DNA from: Chrysaora quinquecirrha
Lineage: Eukaryota > Cnidaria > Scyphozoa > Semaeostomeae > Pelagiidae
Direction of reading: 5' to 3'
Length of the DNA: 64,000 nt
Assembly: GCA_014526335.1 (NCBI GenBank)
Contig: JACTAT010000037.1
Coordinates: 5,260,026 to 5,324,025 of the forward strand
Positions 11,077-22,765 of the stretch are shown one piece after another. A program made the position numbers and the translations under genes. The notes under the pieces were generated by a model. That model did no database searches. It saw only the letters and a list, made by a program, of their open reading frames with translations, and was not told the DNA's origin. How positions within the stretch are numbered: the stretch's first letter is position 1; each line of letters begins with the position of its first letter.

Positions 11077-12891
11077 ATGCCCTCAATGCTTAGTATCAAT
11101 GTCAATGGGTTGAATGACCCATCCAAGGCAGAAGCAATCTTTCATAATATTAAGAATGATAAACCAGATATATTATTTCTACACAAAACCCATTGAAACC
11201 ATAACACTAAAACACCATTATATCTTATACAAGATGGAAAGGAATAAAAATCCATTCCCTTTCTCCAAATAATTTTGCAGGTGTTAGCACTCTCAATTCT
11301 GAAAATTTTAATGCAACTATACATTCTAATGACATTTGCCAAGAGGGAAACTATATTTTTACTGAGTTGACCTTTGACGATCACCGCTTTCTTTTGACAA
11401 ATGTATATGCTCCTGCAGGAGGTAATAAAACACAAAAAAGAAAGGATAAATTTTCTGAAATTCAGACTAAAATCCAAAATTATCCAGATGCTGAATTTAT
11501 TATTTATGGTGGTGATTTCAATACAGTTCTTGATACAAATTTAGACAGAAGTAGGGACATAACTTACATTGACAGATCAAAAAATCCCCTTATTGAAACC
11601 GTTAATGAACATGATTTGCAAGATATTTGGAGGACCTTTAACCCTGATGACAAACAATTTACCTACAAAAGTCCAGTCGGAACATACAGCAGACTCGATA
11701 GATTTTATACCTCAAAAGCTACAATGAACTACTTTACAAAATGTGAAATTGTTCCATTTCCTCACTCTGATCATCAAAAACTGTTACTGGTTTTTGATTT
11801 TGATAAAATAAAGAGGGGAAAGGGATCATGGAAAATGAATACGTGCATCTTACAACAAGAAGAATATCAGCTTGCAATGTCCGGATTTCTCCAGTTTTGG
11901 ATTTCCATATTTGACGATTTTCATAATCCACTTGATTGGTGGGATAAGGCTAAACAACAAATAGCAACAATTACTAAACAATATTGTATAAAACTATCAA
12001 TTGAACGCAAAAAGAAAAAGTCAAAACTTTATAAACAATTGCGCAATGCAACGAAAAAGCAGAACAGACAGACAAACAGTCATTCAAAGACTTAGTTGAA
12101 CGTATAACCAAAGAAATAAAAAGTCTTGAAACCAACGAAGCATTTAATTTAAAAGTCAAAGCAAAAGCACGCTGGACAGAAGAGGGTGAAAGGGTCACCA
12201 AATATTTTTGTATTTTAGAGAAAAAACGTCAAGCTGCACAAGTTATGAAGTCTGTTAAGACCAAAACAGGAACAACAGTAAACAATCCAAAAGATATGCT
12301 TGAAACTGTCAAAACATTTTACTTCCACTTGTTTGAAAACGAACCAACAGATACTACTAAACAAGATCAACTGCTCTCAAAAGTAGAAAACAAACTTTCT
12401 GATCTTGACAGAGACAATTGCGAAGGCCAACTAACAAAAGATGAACTATACACAGCCCTTTCTAGGATGAAAAATAATAAAACACCAGGCCTTGATGGTA
12501 TTCCAGTAAAGTTTTGTAAAACCTTCTGGAATATCATTGGTGAGCATTTTACAAGAGTTTCTAATGCCTGCTTTGAATTACAACAACTTTCCCACTCTAA
12601 ACGTATAAGCTTAATTTCAACACTTTACAAGAAAGGTGACAAAAATGATCTCAGGAATTGGAGACAATTAGTTTGCTCAATGTTGACTACAAGATAATTG
12701 CAAAAACTCTTGCCAATCGTATGCGAAAGGTATTATCAACCATTGTTTCTGAAGATCAAACATCCAGTGTCCCAAATAGATCAATTTTGTCAAATGGCCA
12801 TATATTAAGAGATCTTATTGCGGAAAATGAAAATCTCCCAGCAGCCCTTCTATCTTTAGACCAAATGAAAGCCTTTGACCGTGTTAACTCA
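11077..12891 (+). pseudogene. LINE A1 ORF2 (endonuclease/reverse transcriptase), degenerate and truncated
   Basis: Begins MPSMLSINVNGLNDP, the usual start of an apurinic-type endonuclease. The catalytic QETH motif reads HKTH and is followed at once by a stop. The frame is open again at 11367-12095 (GGDFNTVLD; SDHQ) and continues in pieces to 12891 with the first RT motifs (NNKTPGLDGIP, LDQMKAFDRVN). The YADD catalytic box and everything C-terminal are missing. Confidence 0.8.
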
Positions 12892-13461
12892 CCCGATTCT
12901 AATAGAGTTGTACATTAGATAGTGACATACTCTGTACGGAGTTGCACACTAATTAGCGTTCCATGTTACTAACACATAACATGTGTGATCGAGTTATGCG
13001 CTTGTTAGTGTGATACTGTCTACTGGTGTGGCATATCTTGGCGGGCTTTTCCAGTAGGCCTGCAAGCAAAGAAAAAATGGCAACTTCATCCAGACGACCA
13101 CCATCGGTAGGTAGAGTATGATATTTATTTTCGTTTATCCCCAGTAAGCACTTAGCAATACCCATATCCCTTAAACATTTTAATGTGTTGGAAGGCCAGT
13201 AAAAGCAAGGTTCTATGTAATTATAGCTGTATTTTAAAAAGGTTTATATGAAGTTTGAAGTGCAGCAGTGCAGTGGCCTAAATTGATATGGCTAGAAAAT
13301 GCTAGGATTGCATAGAGTAGGTAATGAAGGTAGCGTTTCCGGTACATTAAGCTCACTTAGTACATGGAATACGAGCTCGTTTTTAATAACCTGTTGTTTT
13401 TGGTACTAAATATCATATTTTGAAATATTATTCCTAGGAAGGCCTACTTTTTGGGGTCTTA
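12892..13461. other. Unassigned DNA after the LINE A1 break
   Basis: Unrelated to LINE A. It contains a possible short first exon at 13077-13106 (ATG after GCAAAGAAAAA, MATSSRRPPS, then a GTAGGT donor). This could be the start of the multi-exon gene ending at 18003, but the link is speculative. The rest shows nothing I recognise. Confidence 0.3.
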
Positions 13462-14216
13462 CTCTCTGGTCTCTAATAGACAGGGGGATTGGAATGGTTT
13501 CTAGTCAACTCGCCACACTACCAACTCGCCACACGACCAAGTCGCCACACATTTCAGGTCAAGTTGCCACTGTGTTTTGGTCAACTCGCCACACCTTCGT
13601 GGTCAACTCGCCTCAGTTCGAAATTCAAATTAAAAAAAAATATGTACGTGCTTCTCCATGCAAATCTCGCAAAAGCTTTCTAGAACGCTTTTCCGCCATT
13701 TATTCACGAATATTGGGGGCGCTGCCCCCAAACCCCCATTCATCACGCTGATAGAGCCGACCTGTCAAGTTAAGTGTGGCGAGTCGTCTTTTGAAGAGGG
13801 GAGTTGACCAGATGTGCGGCGACTTGACTGTGGCGAGTTGGCAGTGTGACGAGTTGACCTGTTACCGTTGGAATAGTAGGGGGGTTGGAAAAATCTCAAA
13901 AAATTAACAAGCGGGGGGCTGGTATAAGAATGTCCTGGGTGGAAAATTTTCTGAAAATTACTCAAAAGGAGACCTCTGTGAGAGACAGAATGTAGTGACA
14001 GTGAGACGTTAAAAATACAGTGCAATAACTTTACTTGATTTCACTCAAAATTCTCAATCTCATAAATGTTTGTAGTGTAACTCTTAAGTTTTGCTTGCAA
14101 CTTGTTACCAGAATTAAGAATTATTAAGCGAGGGGGGAGGCTGGAATAAAAATTTCCTGGGTGGAAAATGTTCTAACAATTAATAAGCGGGGAGACGTCT
14201 ATTAGAGACCAGAGAG
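13462..14216. mobile_element. Tc1/mariner-type MITE (M1), with a nested insertion
   Basis: Terminal inverted repeats CTCTCTGGTCTCTAATAGAC and GTCTATTAGAGACCAGAGAG are flanked by TA on both sides, the signature of a Tc1/mariner-like insertion. The inside is rich in G-runs (GCGGGGGGCTGG) and holds two related subrepeats. A second copy, M2, lies at 15937-16299. M1 is longer because another element is nested at 13496-13866. Confidence 0.8.
13496..13866. mobile_element. Fold-back non-autonomous DNA element nested in MITE M1
   Basis: About 371 bp with ends GGTTTCTAGTCAACTCGCC and, inverted, CGGTAACAGGTCAACTCG. Several subterminal copies of CAACTCGCCACAC occur in both orientations. It is flanked by ATTGGAAT/GTTGGAAT, a 7-8 bp target duplication compatible with hAT-like insertion. 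The M2 copy has an uninterrupted TTAGAAT at this place, which supports nested insertion. Confidence 0.7.
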
Positions 14217-15180
14217 TACACTCTTTTCTTTTTCTAAGAACCAGTAAAATTAGTTTGAAGCTGGCAGGACTTAAATATTCTTCTATTTTCAGCTTGAAAC
14301 ATTCTTAAATTGTACTTACTATTATAAATATTGTGAAGCCTGTCTTTGCTATCAGTTGTGTTTTGACTCAGTTGACCATCTGACATATCAGTGTGCTGCC
14401 AATTTCCTTTTTTGTAATTATTTCTTAGTCTTATAGACCACTTTCAATGTTTACATTTTTGGAGAGGCAAATCAGATTCTTTTGAAATGCAAAATAGGAC
14501 CACAATAAAAGGTTACACCTTTTGACAATAAGTTCAATGCCAATTGTTCAGTAAACAAAGAAACTAAGAGGCGTTAAATGTAAACATTGAAAGTGGTCTA
14601 TTGTTCTCTCTTCAAATTCCTATATTGGGCTGAAAATGGCCAGCTTCAGTTTCTTCTTAGCTTTATTTAAGATAATGCCAAAATTTGAGGCCTGTGTTCT
14701 AATAAAATTGTTCTTATAAAAAAAGGGTGTACGCTGTCATTTTATTGAACTACCTAATATATGCGGCAGGGCATTTACTTAATGTTTTTGAATATTACTT
14801 CAAGAAAAATATCTACAAAAGCTTGAGCCCTGGAATAGGGTCCGCGTCTGTGCCTGTGAGGCCCGACGGGACGGGGACAGGCAGTCATTGCTGCCCCTTT
14901 AAAAGCAGTGCACCCTTCATAATCAAACTAAATTTACCAGTGATTTCTGTATCTGTATCCTTTCGAAATGTTTGTTAGCTTGTTGCTACCTTGCTCCCAG
15001 GAAATTTTCCCTTTTGTCAAATGTCAAATTCTTCAAAATGTTTGTAAAAATAGAAGATACATCTTCATTTTAGTGTTACTCAGATAAGATTGAGAAAGCT
15101 GGTCAAAAAATCCTGGAGAGCAATCCTGCAGAGTCAAAACATGTAAATCGTATGGAAAGAAATTCCTTTATATATATAGG
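14217..15180. other. Non-coding stretch with one small MITE
   Basis: Apart from the inverted-repeat element at 14433-14601, I see no gene or RNA. It probably belongs to an intron or the 5' flank of the gene at 15181-18003. Confidence 0.35.
14433..14601. mobile_element. Short MITE with 26-bp perfect terminal inverted repeats
   Basis: 169 bp bounded by ATAGACCACTTTCAATGTTT... and its exact inverse complement ending GTGGTCTAT. The centre has no coding capacity. The target duplication is not clear (TA or TTA possible), so the superfamily is not assigned. Confidence 0.75.
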
Positions 15181-18003
15181 CATCTACGCATTCAACATCC
15201 TCATATAAGATGGAGAGACCATATGAAGCTTCCTGCACCAAGTGCTGAAACTATTCTTGCAGCTAATAATAGGCCATACATGAAGTACAGAAAGGAAGAG
15301 TTTTGCAGAATTCACGAATGCCACAAAAGAAAGCTGTGTTTAAGGATCTCACAAGGCACCTGAAAACAGTGCATAAGTTAAGCAGAGAAGACTATGAAAG
15401 GTATGTGATGCTTTGATTAGTATAATTATCTATGTTAGACTGAGTGCTGAGATTACTGTAGCTACTAATTTTTTTCTTTTCTGAAAGTGGTTATTTCATA
15501 GGACGTTGCTTGACTAACGAGTAGTGCAGTTATGTAAGCAATTATAGTATGTAAGCAATTACAGACAAACCCTGTTTGTAAATATGCAGAAAGAAAAATA
15601 GATTTCATTTCCTAAATAAATGTATACAATTCAAGACTATTTGCACTGATTTTATGGTGGAAAATGTTTCAATTCTAGCAAATATCCCAAGAGTACTGAG
15701 AAATTCATCAAAGGAAGGTAAGTTGCTGATCACCTGTCTAATGACATAACAAGAAACTCTCTGCTACAATCTTGATTTGTAAATATGATGAGAAAACAAA
15801 TTGATCTCTGTTTTTATCAAAATATATACAAAAGCATATGAATTTGAGCAATGTGCTCTCCTGTCTATCACCATAGTTGTTCTATTGCAACCTATGCACT
15901 TTGGACATATGGTGTACAGTGAACGGTATTCGCTTACTCTCTGGTCGCTAATAGACAGGGGGGTTAGAATAGCAGGGGGGTTGGAAAAGTCTCAAAAAAT
16001 TAATAAGCGGGGGGGGCTGGAATGAGAATGTCCTGGGTGGAAACTTAATCTGAGAATTCCTTAAAAGGGGAAATCTGTGAGAGACAGAATGTGGTGACAG
16101 TGAGATGTTGAAAATATAGTGCAATAACTTCAGTGATTTCACTAAAAATTCTCAATCTCATAGATTTTTGTAGTGTAACTCTTGTTTTGCTTGCAACTTG
16201 TTACCAGAATGAATTAGCGGGGTTGCAATAAAAATGTCTTGGCTGGAAAATTTTCTAAAACTTAATAAGTGGGGGGGACGTCTATTAGAGACCAGAGAGT
16301 ATATTATGCTCGTTTTCCATTTGTTGACTTTAGCACTCTGCATATGCTTGCACCAATTTCTTCTGTTATACATTTAATTCAAGGCTATTTCCACAGATTT
16401 TATGTTGGTAAATTTTCATTCCTAGCGATTATACCAACATTAAAATAACTGGGACATTTATCAATGGAAGGTATGATGCTGATCATTTGTCTGTCACTCT
16501 ACCTGGGGATAAAGATGTACTTGACAAACTAGAAATAAATGGAGAATTCCCAGGTAATAATTATCTCTAGATCTAAAATTATAGAATTATAAATTTTTCA
16601 CTATCTTATATTCAATAGTTTTTGCTTTAAGGGTTATTGAGGCTATATAGAGCTATTTCAAAGTTTGCAACTCCTGTAGCTATAACCGATACATTCCATG
16701 AAATTGCCCTTTTTCACTGAGTGTTAAGATTACTAGTGCATGCTTGCTTCAAAGTTAATGGATTACACTCCATAGCTTCTAGAATTCTTCCTTGAATGCT
16801 AATTCTTTTTGTTCTAGAAATGCCTGTTAGATGTCCCATCAGTGTAGAAAATTTTGGTGACATAACTGTGCAAGATGAGAGGAAAGGTAATTTAAAGATC
16901 AACTTGATTGTAGAGTCAATGAGACAAATTCATAATTTATTATCAAATTATGAATTTGAGAGGATAATTTAGAATTATTTCAAAGCTGCAATTTGTTAAG
17001 ATACTGACATTACTGAAGACATAGGGCATGAATTATTTCTAGTGAAACTGTTACAGTATGTATACAACAGAGCAGAAACTGCATTCAGCGATATTACCAT
17101 TCATTTTGACTATAGGTGCTTGATCAAAATAAGCTTTTTTAAATGGTTACCAAGATTTTAAGAGGTAAGGCAAAAATAGCAAGGATTGCCTTACTTCTCG
17201 ATCTGTTCAAGGGAGCCCCATAGTGGGGCTCAAAGTAACACAGTTTTGCCCATGCACCCACAGTTTTTGCTTAGTCTGTGTATATACATAAAATATCTGC
17301 CATGCAAAAAACATTGCTGTAAGCGAAAAAGAAACTTTCTGCAATTTATACCTACAATCCCCGCCAAAAGTAGTTGGAACACCCTTGTTTTACTTGACAA
17401 ATAACTACTTTTTAAGCTTTCCTTGCATTTGATTTCCAATTAAACCCCCTCCCCCCTCAAAACAATGTTGTTTACAAAAGGGACTTTATGAGACTACACC
17501 AAACACTAGCTGAATGCTATTGGGCTAGCTTTTGTTATCAGAAACAACATTGTAAAGGGGGAGGGGAGGGGGCAAGATGTAGGAAACTGTAAAAGTCATG
17601 CAGGTGTTCCGAGACTTTTGGCTGGGGTTGTAGATGAAATATATGGTTGTTGCTATTGCAAACAGCCTGTTATCGACAAATCAAATAAAGCGAAGAGGGG
17701 TATCAAAGTTAGAGCTCTTTTTTTATTGCAGATTGGTATATAAATAAGTGGCTTGATGGTGACGAAAAATTCATTGAGGACAATGAGAAAGAAAAAGATC
17801 AAATTTGCCTAAAGAAAAGGTTTCAGATCATGAAGACGCTCGTTTCTGCTGAAGAAGAATTTTATTTCCAAAGAGCAATCAGTCTTTGTGAGGTTTTTTT
17901 TTGTAGAACAAAGCCTGGCATCTTTGAATTTAACTGCAAGTTTTGTGATAAGTTTCATGAAGCACTGTTCTTGCACGAGTTTCTCTATGAAGATGATCTG
18001 TAG
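15181..18003 (+). CDS. Unrecognised multi-exon gene (zinc-finger-like N-part), probably 3' end of gene
   Basis: Four exons fit one reading frame: 15181-15400, 16426-16553, 16818-16886 and 17732-18003 (stop TAG). Junctions are canonical: GTATGT, GTAATA and GTAATT donors with CCTAG, TTCTAG and TTGCAG acceptors. Phases agree across all three introns (AG|C, G|AA, G|AT), and the last exon is open for 90 codons in AT-rich DNA. Exon 1 has C2H2-like patterns (EEFCRIHECHK... LTRHLKTVHKLS) but needs a one-base frame change near 15345. Later parts read DYTNIKITGTFINGR and DWYINKWLDGDEKF. A decayed duplicate of exon 2 lies at 15679-15717. MITEs sit in the introns. No function can be given. Confidence 0.5.
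15679..15717 (+). pseudogene. Decayed tandem duplicate of the 16426 exon
   Basis: About 100 bp around this site resembles 16380-16500, including the preceding intron (ATTTTATGGTGGAAAATG-like), the acceptor and the GATCA stretch after it. The frame reads KYPKSTEKFIKGR then stop, against DYTNIKITGTFINGRYDAD in the intact exon. Confidence 0.5.
15937..16299. mobile_element. Tc1/mariner-type MITE (M2)
   Basis: 363 bp with the same terminal repeats as M1 (CTCTCTGGTCGCTAATAGAC to GTCTATTAGAGACCAGAGAG) and flanking TA. It lies in an intron of the unrecognised gene. Confidence 0.8.
17355..17630. mobile_element. Tc1-like MITE with CCCCGCCAAAAGT ends
   Basis: About 276 bp between TA dinucleotides. The left end is CAATCCCCGCCAAAAGT...GGAACACC; the right end is its inverse with a few changes. 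Inner arms (CCCCTCCCCCCTC/GGGGGAGGGGAGGGGG and ACAATGTTGTTT/AAACAACATTGT) extend the palindrome. The ends resemble Tc1-family termini. Confidence 0.75.
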
Positions 18004-21000
18004 TTAGCTTGAGTAAGAAAGAAGTCAAATGGCAAACTACTTGAATTTTATGAATTTGTTGCTGTCGTACAGTTTTGTATCAGGAAGATCTGTTTTTTAT
18101 CTTTCTCCAAATCTTAAAAATTGAGTTTTCTTTGCGATGCTATTTCTGACACTAAGGGTAAAATGGACCGTATTTCTCCACCATTGAACTATCTTGACTG
18201 TAAAACGATTTTCGAAATGGCAGACGGGTGCATTTTCAAAGCTCTGACGCTGTTAGCATTCTTCTATGTCTATAAAGCCAAGTTTGATAATCATCTGGCA
18301 AGAGTTAAGTTCACTGATGAGATCTTTAACAGTTGTGGCTTGTTCTGTAGTGGAGGTAGCATTCTAAATGGGTCAGAGACCGTTATAGCCATCAACCGAG
18401 GGGAAAGGCCTAGGCCCTATGGGCCTAAAGGGCCTAAACAGGCAAGGTCAGCAGAGATGGTGGTAGACAAGCCTACATTCAACTTATTTATGAAACTCAT
18501 GATTCTTAGGGGAGACATTCAGCAAAACAGGCCCACATAATAGATATCCATGCGGAGTATGTTCAAAGGAAGTGAAAAATAACGGAATACAGTGTGACTC
18601 ATGCGACAAGTGGTATCACGCCAAATGCTGTTCTGTGAGTAAAAATATGTTTAACATTCTGGCAAACTCTTCCTGTGTCTGGATTTGCTGCAACTGCGGC
18701 CTCACTAACTTTTCAAGCTCGTTGTTTACTGAGACTGGTCCGCTTATGAGCACTTATAACTCATTTGAGCTACTTGCAAATGTTGAGGAAAGCAGAAACT
18801 CTTCTTTTGTGTCCGAAGAGCCATTATGTGCTTCCTCTCCAAAAACAGGCAAAGTAGGAATAATGCACAAAAGCTCGGAACACTGAAGGTTTTATCTGCA
18901 AATTTTAATTCAATTGAGTGTCATAAGACAGAGTTTTGGAACCTCCTGGATCGCACCAACCCGGATATTATCATCGGTGTAGAAACTAAGCTGGACAGTT
19001 CAATTACAAACTCAGAAATATTTCCACCACAATATACTGCTAATGTTTTTCGAGAAGATCGTAATAGGCATGGGGTGGAGTGTTAGTGGCTTTTAAAATG
19101 ATTATATTGGTACCAAGGAGAGTTCAATGAAAACAGACTGTGAAATTGTTTGGGCAAAATGGAGGTAGCAGGATGCAGAACGTTACACGATGTTCGTATT
19201 ATAAACCTTCTGAAGGGATGAGCACAGTGTACAGCAATTGGAGGAATCATTGCAAAACTAAGGCAAAATTCCAATTCTTTTGTCATAATTGGTGGGGATA
19301 TGAACTTCCCTGGGTATGACTGGCACCTAAAAGCACTGAAACCAAACTGCAAATACCCAACAGTCACTTACAAATTTGTTGAACTACTTGATGACCACTC
19401 CCTTAGCCAACATGTTATTGAACCAACAACACTTGAAAATACCTTGGACCTGTTTATAACTAACAATGAATTCATGGTCAAGTCAATCCAGATAATTCCA
19501 GGCCTAAGTGATCATGACATTGTCCAAGCAGAAATAGATATCAAACCCATAATTAACCAGCAAAATCCAAGGAAAGTGCCATTATACAAAAGAGCAGATT
19601 GGGATTCACTAAAAGAACACATGCAGGCATTCTCACTAAATTTTGTAAATAATTCAGAAATAACAGATGATGTGGACAGGCTTTGGATAAATTTCTCAAC
19701 TGAGCTAGAAAGAAGCATTATGAAATACATTCCACACAGAACAGCAAGTGCTAAAAATCGCCCACCCTGGATTAGCAGAGAGATAAAAAGACTTTTCAGG
19801 AAAAGGGAAAAAGCTGCATAGAGAATCAAAGAAATCTGCAAATCCAATGAATGAAAAAGAGAAGATGAAAAAATTGAAGCAAACCATACAGTCAGCATGT
19901 AGAAAATCATATTGGTCATACGTAGAAAATCTCATATCAGAAAATAAGGAAGAGCCGAAGTCCAACACATTTGAGGTGTCTAAACGATTCTGGAGCTTTA
20001 TTAAGCACAAGAAGACTGACAGCAGTGCTGTCCAAAGTCTAAATGTTAATGGCAATATGGTGACTGACCCAAAAGCAAAAGCAAATGCCCTTAACGATCA
20101 ATTCCAAGCAGCATTCTCCAACCAAACACCTATGTCCTTGAAAATGATATATGATGATTATCTTGCAAAGAGCTCGAGAGATGATGATAACTTGATTATG
20201 CCTGACTTTGACGTTTCCATCATAGGAGTAAAGCACTTATTAGATAAATTAAAACCTCACAAGGCAGGAGGTCCAGATCAGCTGAGACCAAGGGTATTAA
20301 AGGAACTTTCTTGTCAGATATCCCCAGCTCTAGCACACATTTTTAATGCTTCGTTAGAGCAAGGAAAGCTCCCAAAATATGGAAAAGTGCCAATATAGTA
20401 CCTATTTTTAAAAAAGGAGACAGAGCTGAGGCAGTAAACTACAGGCCAATCTCCCTCACTTGTGTTTGCTGTAAGTTATTAGAGCATGTGATCTGTTCTC
20501 AACTTATGCAACATCTTAACAGTCATGGAATTTTGTATAACTTACAACATGGTTTCAGGGAGAAACGCAGTTGTGAAACGCAGCTTCTTGAATTTTCACA
20601 TGAAATGCTACTATCAATGCAGAATGGTAATCAAAATGATCTAATTGTAATGGATTTCTCCAAGGCTTTTGATAAAGTTGCTCACAATAGTCTATTGTAC
20701 AAGTTAAACAAATGTGGTGTAAAGGGGAAGACCTTGAGGTGGATACGGGCATTTCTTAGTGAAAGATCTCAAAGTGTGGTTTTAGATAACAGCAAGTCAA
20801 AGTCGATTCCTGTGTTATCTGGGGTACCTCAAGGCTCAATATTGGGTCCAGCTCTTTTTCTGGTTTACATAAATGACCTGCCACAGTATGTCAAGCATAG
20901 CACAGTGAGATTATTTGCTGATGACACCTTATTGTACGTAACCATTGCTAATGAAAGAGACTGCCAGAAAATGCAAGAGGACCTACACAACTTGGAGCAA

Positions 21001-21799
21001 TGGGAGAATGAGTGGCAAATGTGTTTTCATCCTGAAAATGTCAAGTAGTATCAATATCAAGGAAGATAAATCCCATAAAGTTTGTATATAGGTTGCATGG
21101 ACAGGCGCTGAAAGCAGTGCCATCTGTTAAGTACCTTGGCCTTACTGTTACACATGATATGAAATGGAATAATCACGTAAATAATATTACTGCAGCTGCC
21201 AATAGAACACTTGGCTTTGTAAAGAGAAATTTGAGAGTAAATTCGGCGAAAGTTAAAGAGCAAGCATATAAAGCTTTAGTGAGGCCTAAGCTGGAATACT
21301 GTGCGACGGTTTGGGATCCTAAAGCAACATCAGATGAATTCACGGGATCAATGAGAAATCATCGTCTTGTTAATCAAATTGAAATGGTTCAACGCAGAGC
21401 TGTGAGATGGGTGACAGGACGTTATAATAATACATCTAGTGTGTCTGATATGCTCCAATCACTTGGATGGCGCAGTTTAGAACAGCGTAGAGTAGACGCC
21501 AGGCTGACAATGTTATATAAGATCACACATGGACTTGTCTCTACTCAACTTAAAGATCACCTGAAGTACTCTGGTAGAAATGGGAAATTGTTACAGCCTC
21601 AAACGAAGACCGATTATTTTAAATTCTCATTTCTGCCACGCACTATCAAACAATGGAGAAGCCTAGATGCAAATGTGATTGACTGTCAATCTGTAAATAT
21701 TTTCAAGAAGAGAGTGCAGGATATAACACACGAAAGACTCTTATAATAACAAAATTTTTGATAAGAAAGTCAACTAATTTTACTATATATTATAGCCTT

Positions 21800-21922
21800 A
21801 AAGGGAATCTAAGCATATAATATATTCCAATTTCATTTCCAATTTCAATTTTATTTCCAATTCCTTTCCAGATGCGATTGGTTCTTTTCACGGAATGGAT
21901 TACATATGCTTGGATTCCCTTT
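21800..21922. mobile_element. Small MITE in the CR1 3' UTR
   Basis: 123 bp bounded by AAAGGGAATCTAAGCATAT and the near-perfect inverse ATATGCTTGGATTCCCTTT. It has no coding capacity. The target duplication is unclear. Confidence 0.65.
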
Positions 21923-22039
21923 CACTTAAAAAAAAAAAATAAATTTTTTGTTTACTAAGCTAATATTTTTCCTGTTAATAATTTTTATTTTTATGACACT
22001 GATGTTAAGCTTCTTTTTAGAAGGCAATCAGTATACTGG

Positions 22040-22040
<1 letters not shown>

Positions 22041-22074
<34 letters not shown>

Positions 22075-22075
22075 A
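22041..22075. repeat. (AAAT)n microsatellite, CR1 3' tail
   Basis: About nine AAAT units, placed where a CR1-type element would have its short-repeat 3' end. Confidence 0.85.
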
Positions 22076-22313
22076 AATCACTGCGTGGAATACTTATATA
22101 CTCTCAAAAGGGATACCATAATTTCAAAGTTTTTTCACAAAAGTGATGCCAAGTAGACAATTACATTTTGGATTCTAATATGTGGATCTCATGTCTTTAT
22201 CTAAAGTGTAACAGTATTTGGAAGAATAATAGGACACCAAGATATATAGGTATTAAAACAGAACACTAAAATAAATCTTACAAAATCTGTTGAAACTCAA
22301 CCTGAGGGATTTC

Positions 22314-22642
22314 TCATTGCTTCTTCTCTTTGTTAAAGTCTCGCCTCATGTGAAATGGAATGTTGTTGTGTGGCTGCCATGTTGGATCCAAAATCCTCTC
22401 CATTTCACCAGGTAATATCTCTTTTTTTGAATCAATTTTGAACTCAACAGTTTCTCAACAATATAAGTTGAGGCTTCAACTTCTCCTTCAACTTCTGTGT
22501 CTTCAACTCCAACTGAACTGAGAATGCTCCTCTCAATCTCTTCACTCTCAAGTTCCATTCCAGCTGATGCACCGATGCTGATAGAGCTCTCTTCCTCAAT
22601 CTGTTCCTCATTTGGTTCAGATGCTGCGAGAACCCTGGCCAT
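22314..22642 (-). pseudogene. Chromodomain-containing ORF with one frameshift
   Basis: From the ATG at 22642 an acidic N-terminal segment (EEESSISIG..., ELESEEIERS) leads into a chromodomain: STYIVEKLLSSKL then RYYLVKWRG. Shifting one base at about 22390 restores DPTWQPHNNI, the expected end of the chromodomain (aromatic and Trp/Pro residues), followed by a basic tail and a stop at 22314. Chromodomains bind methylated histone H3 and also occur at the end of some retroelement integrases. Without neighbours of either type I cannot tell which this is. It lies just upstream of LINE A2. Confidence 0.5.
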
Positions 22643-22765
22643 GTCGGCTGGATCGCTGTGGTTGATGGAGCTAGCAGAGTTGTCAGTAACAAGGAATAAA
22701 TTGAGTTTATCATAGTTGGATCTTGGAGAAGAGGTGAATAAAAGATAGAAATATCATTTTACATT

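Larger units (their letters stand above)
9300..12891 (+). mobile_element. LINE family A copy A1, 3'-truncated, inserted in U1
   Basis: A Tx1/L1-like non-LTR retrotransposon with its 5' end in U1 snRNA. It has almost no 5' UTR, then ORF1, a spacer and ORF2. It stops abruptly at about 12891 inside the reverse transcriptase (after FDRVN), where unrelated sequence begins. The 3' UTR is therefore missing. Both ORFs carry several stops and frameshifts, so it is inactive. The closest relatives in the window are A2, A3 and A4. Confidence 0.85.
18480..22076 (+). mobile_element. CR1-like non-LTR retrotransposon, degenerate
   Basis: Coding pieces in order: a RGDIQQN lead; a PHD finger (CGVCSKEVKNNGIQCDSCDKWYH ... 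CVWICCNC), typical of CR1-group ORFs; an endonuclease (LKVLSANFNSI, then GGDMNFPG and LSDHDIV); and a reverse transcriptase (GGPDQLRP, VMDFSKAFDKV, SGVPQGSILGP, LFADDTLLYV) with a thumb/C-terminal part to 21746. Several frameshifts and stops separate the pieces (about 18540, 18886, 19086, 20398 and 21048). The 3' UTR holds a small MITE and ends in an AAAT tandem repeat. The 5' boundary is uncertain; an open frame from 18121 may or may not belong to it. Confidence 0.8.
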
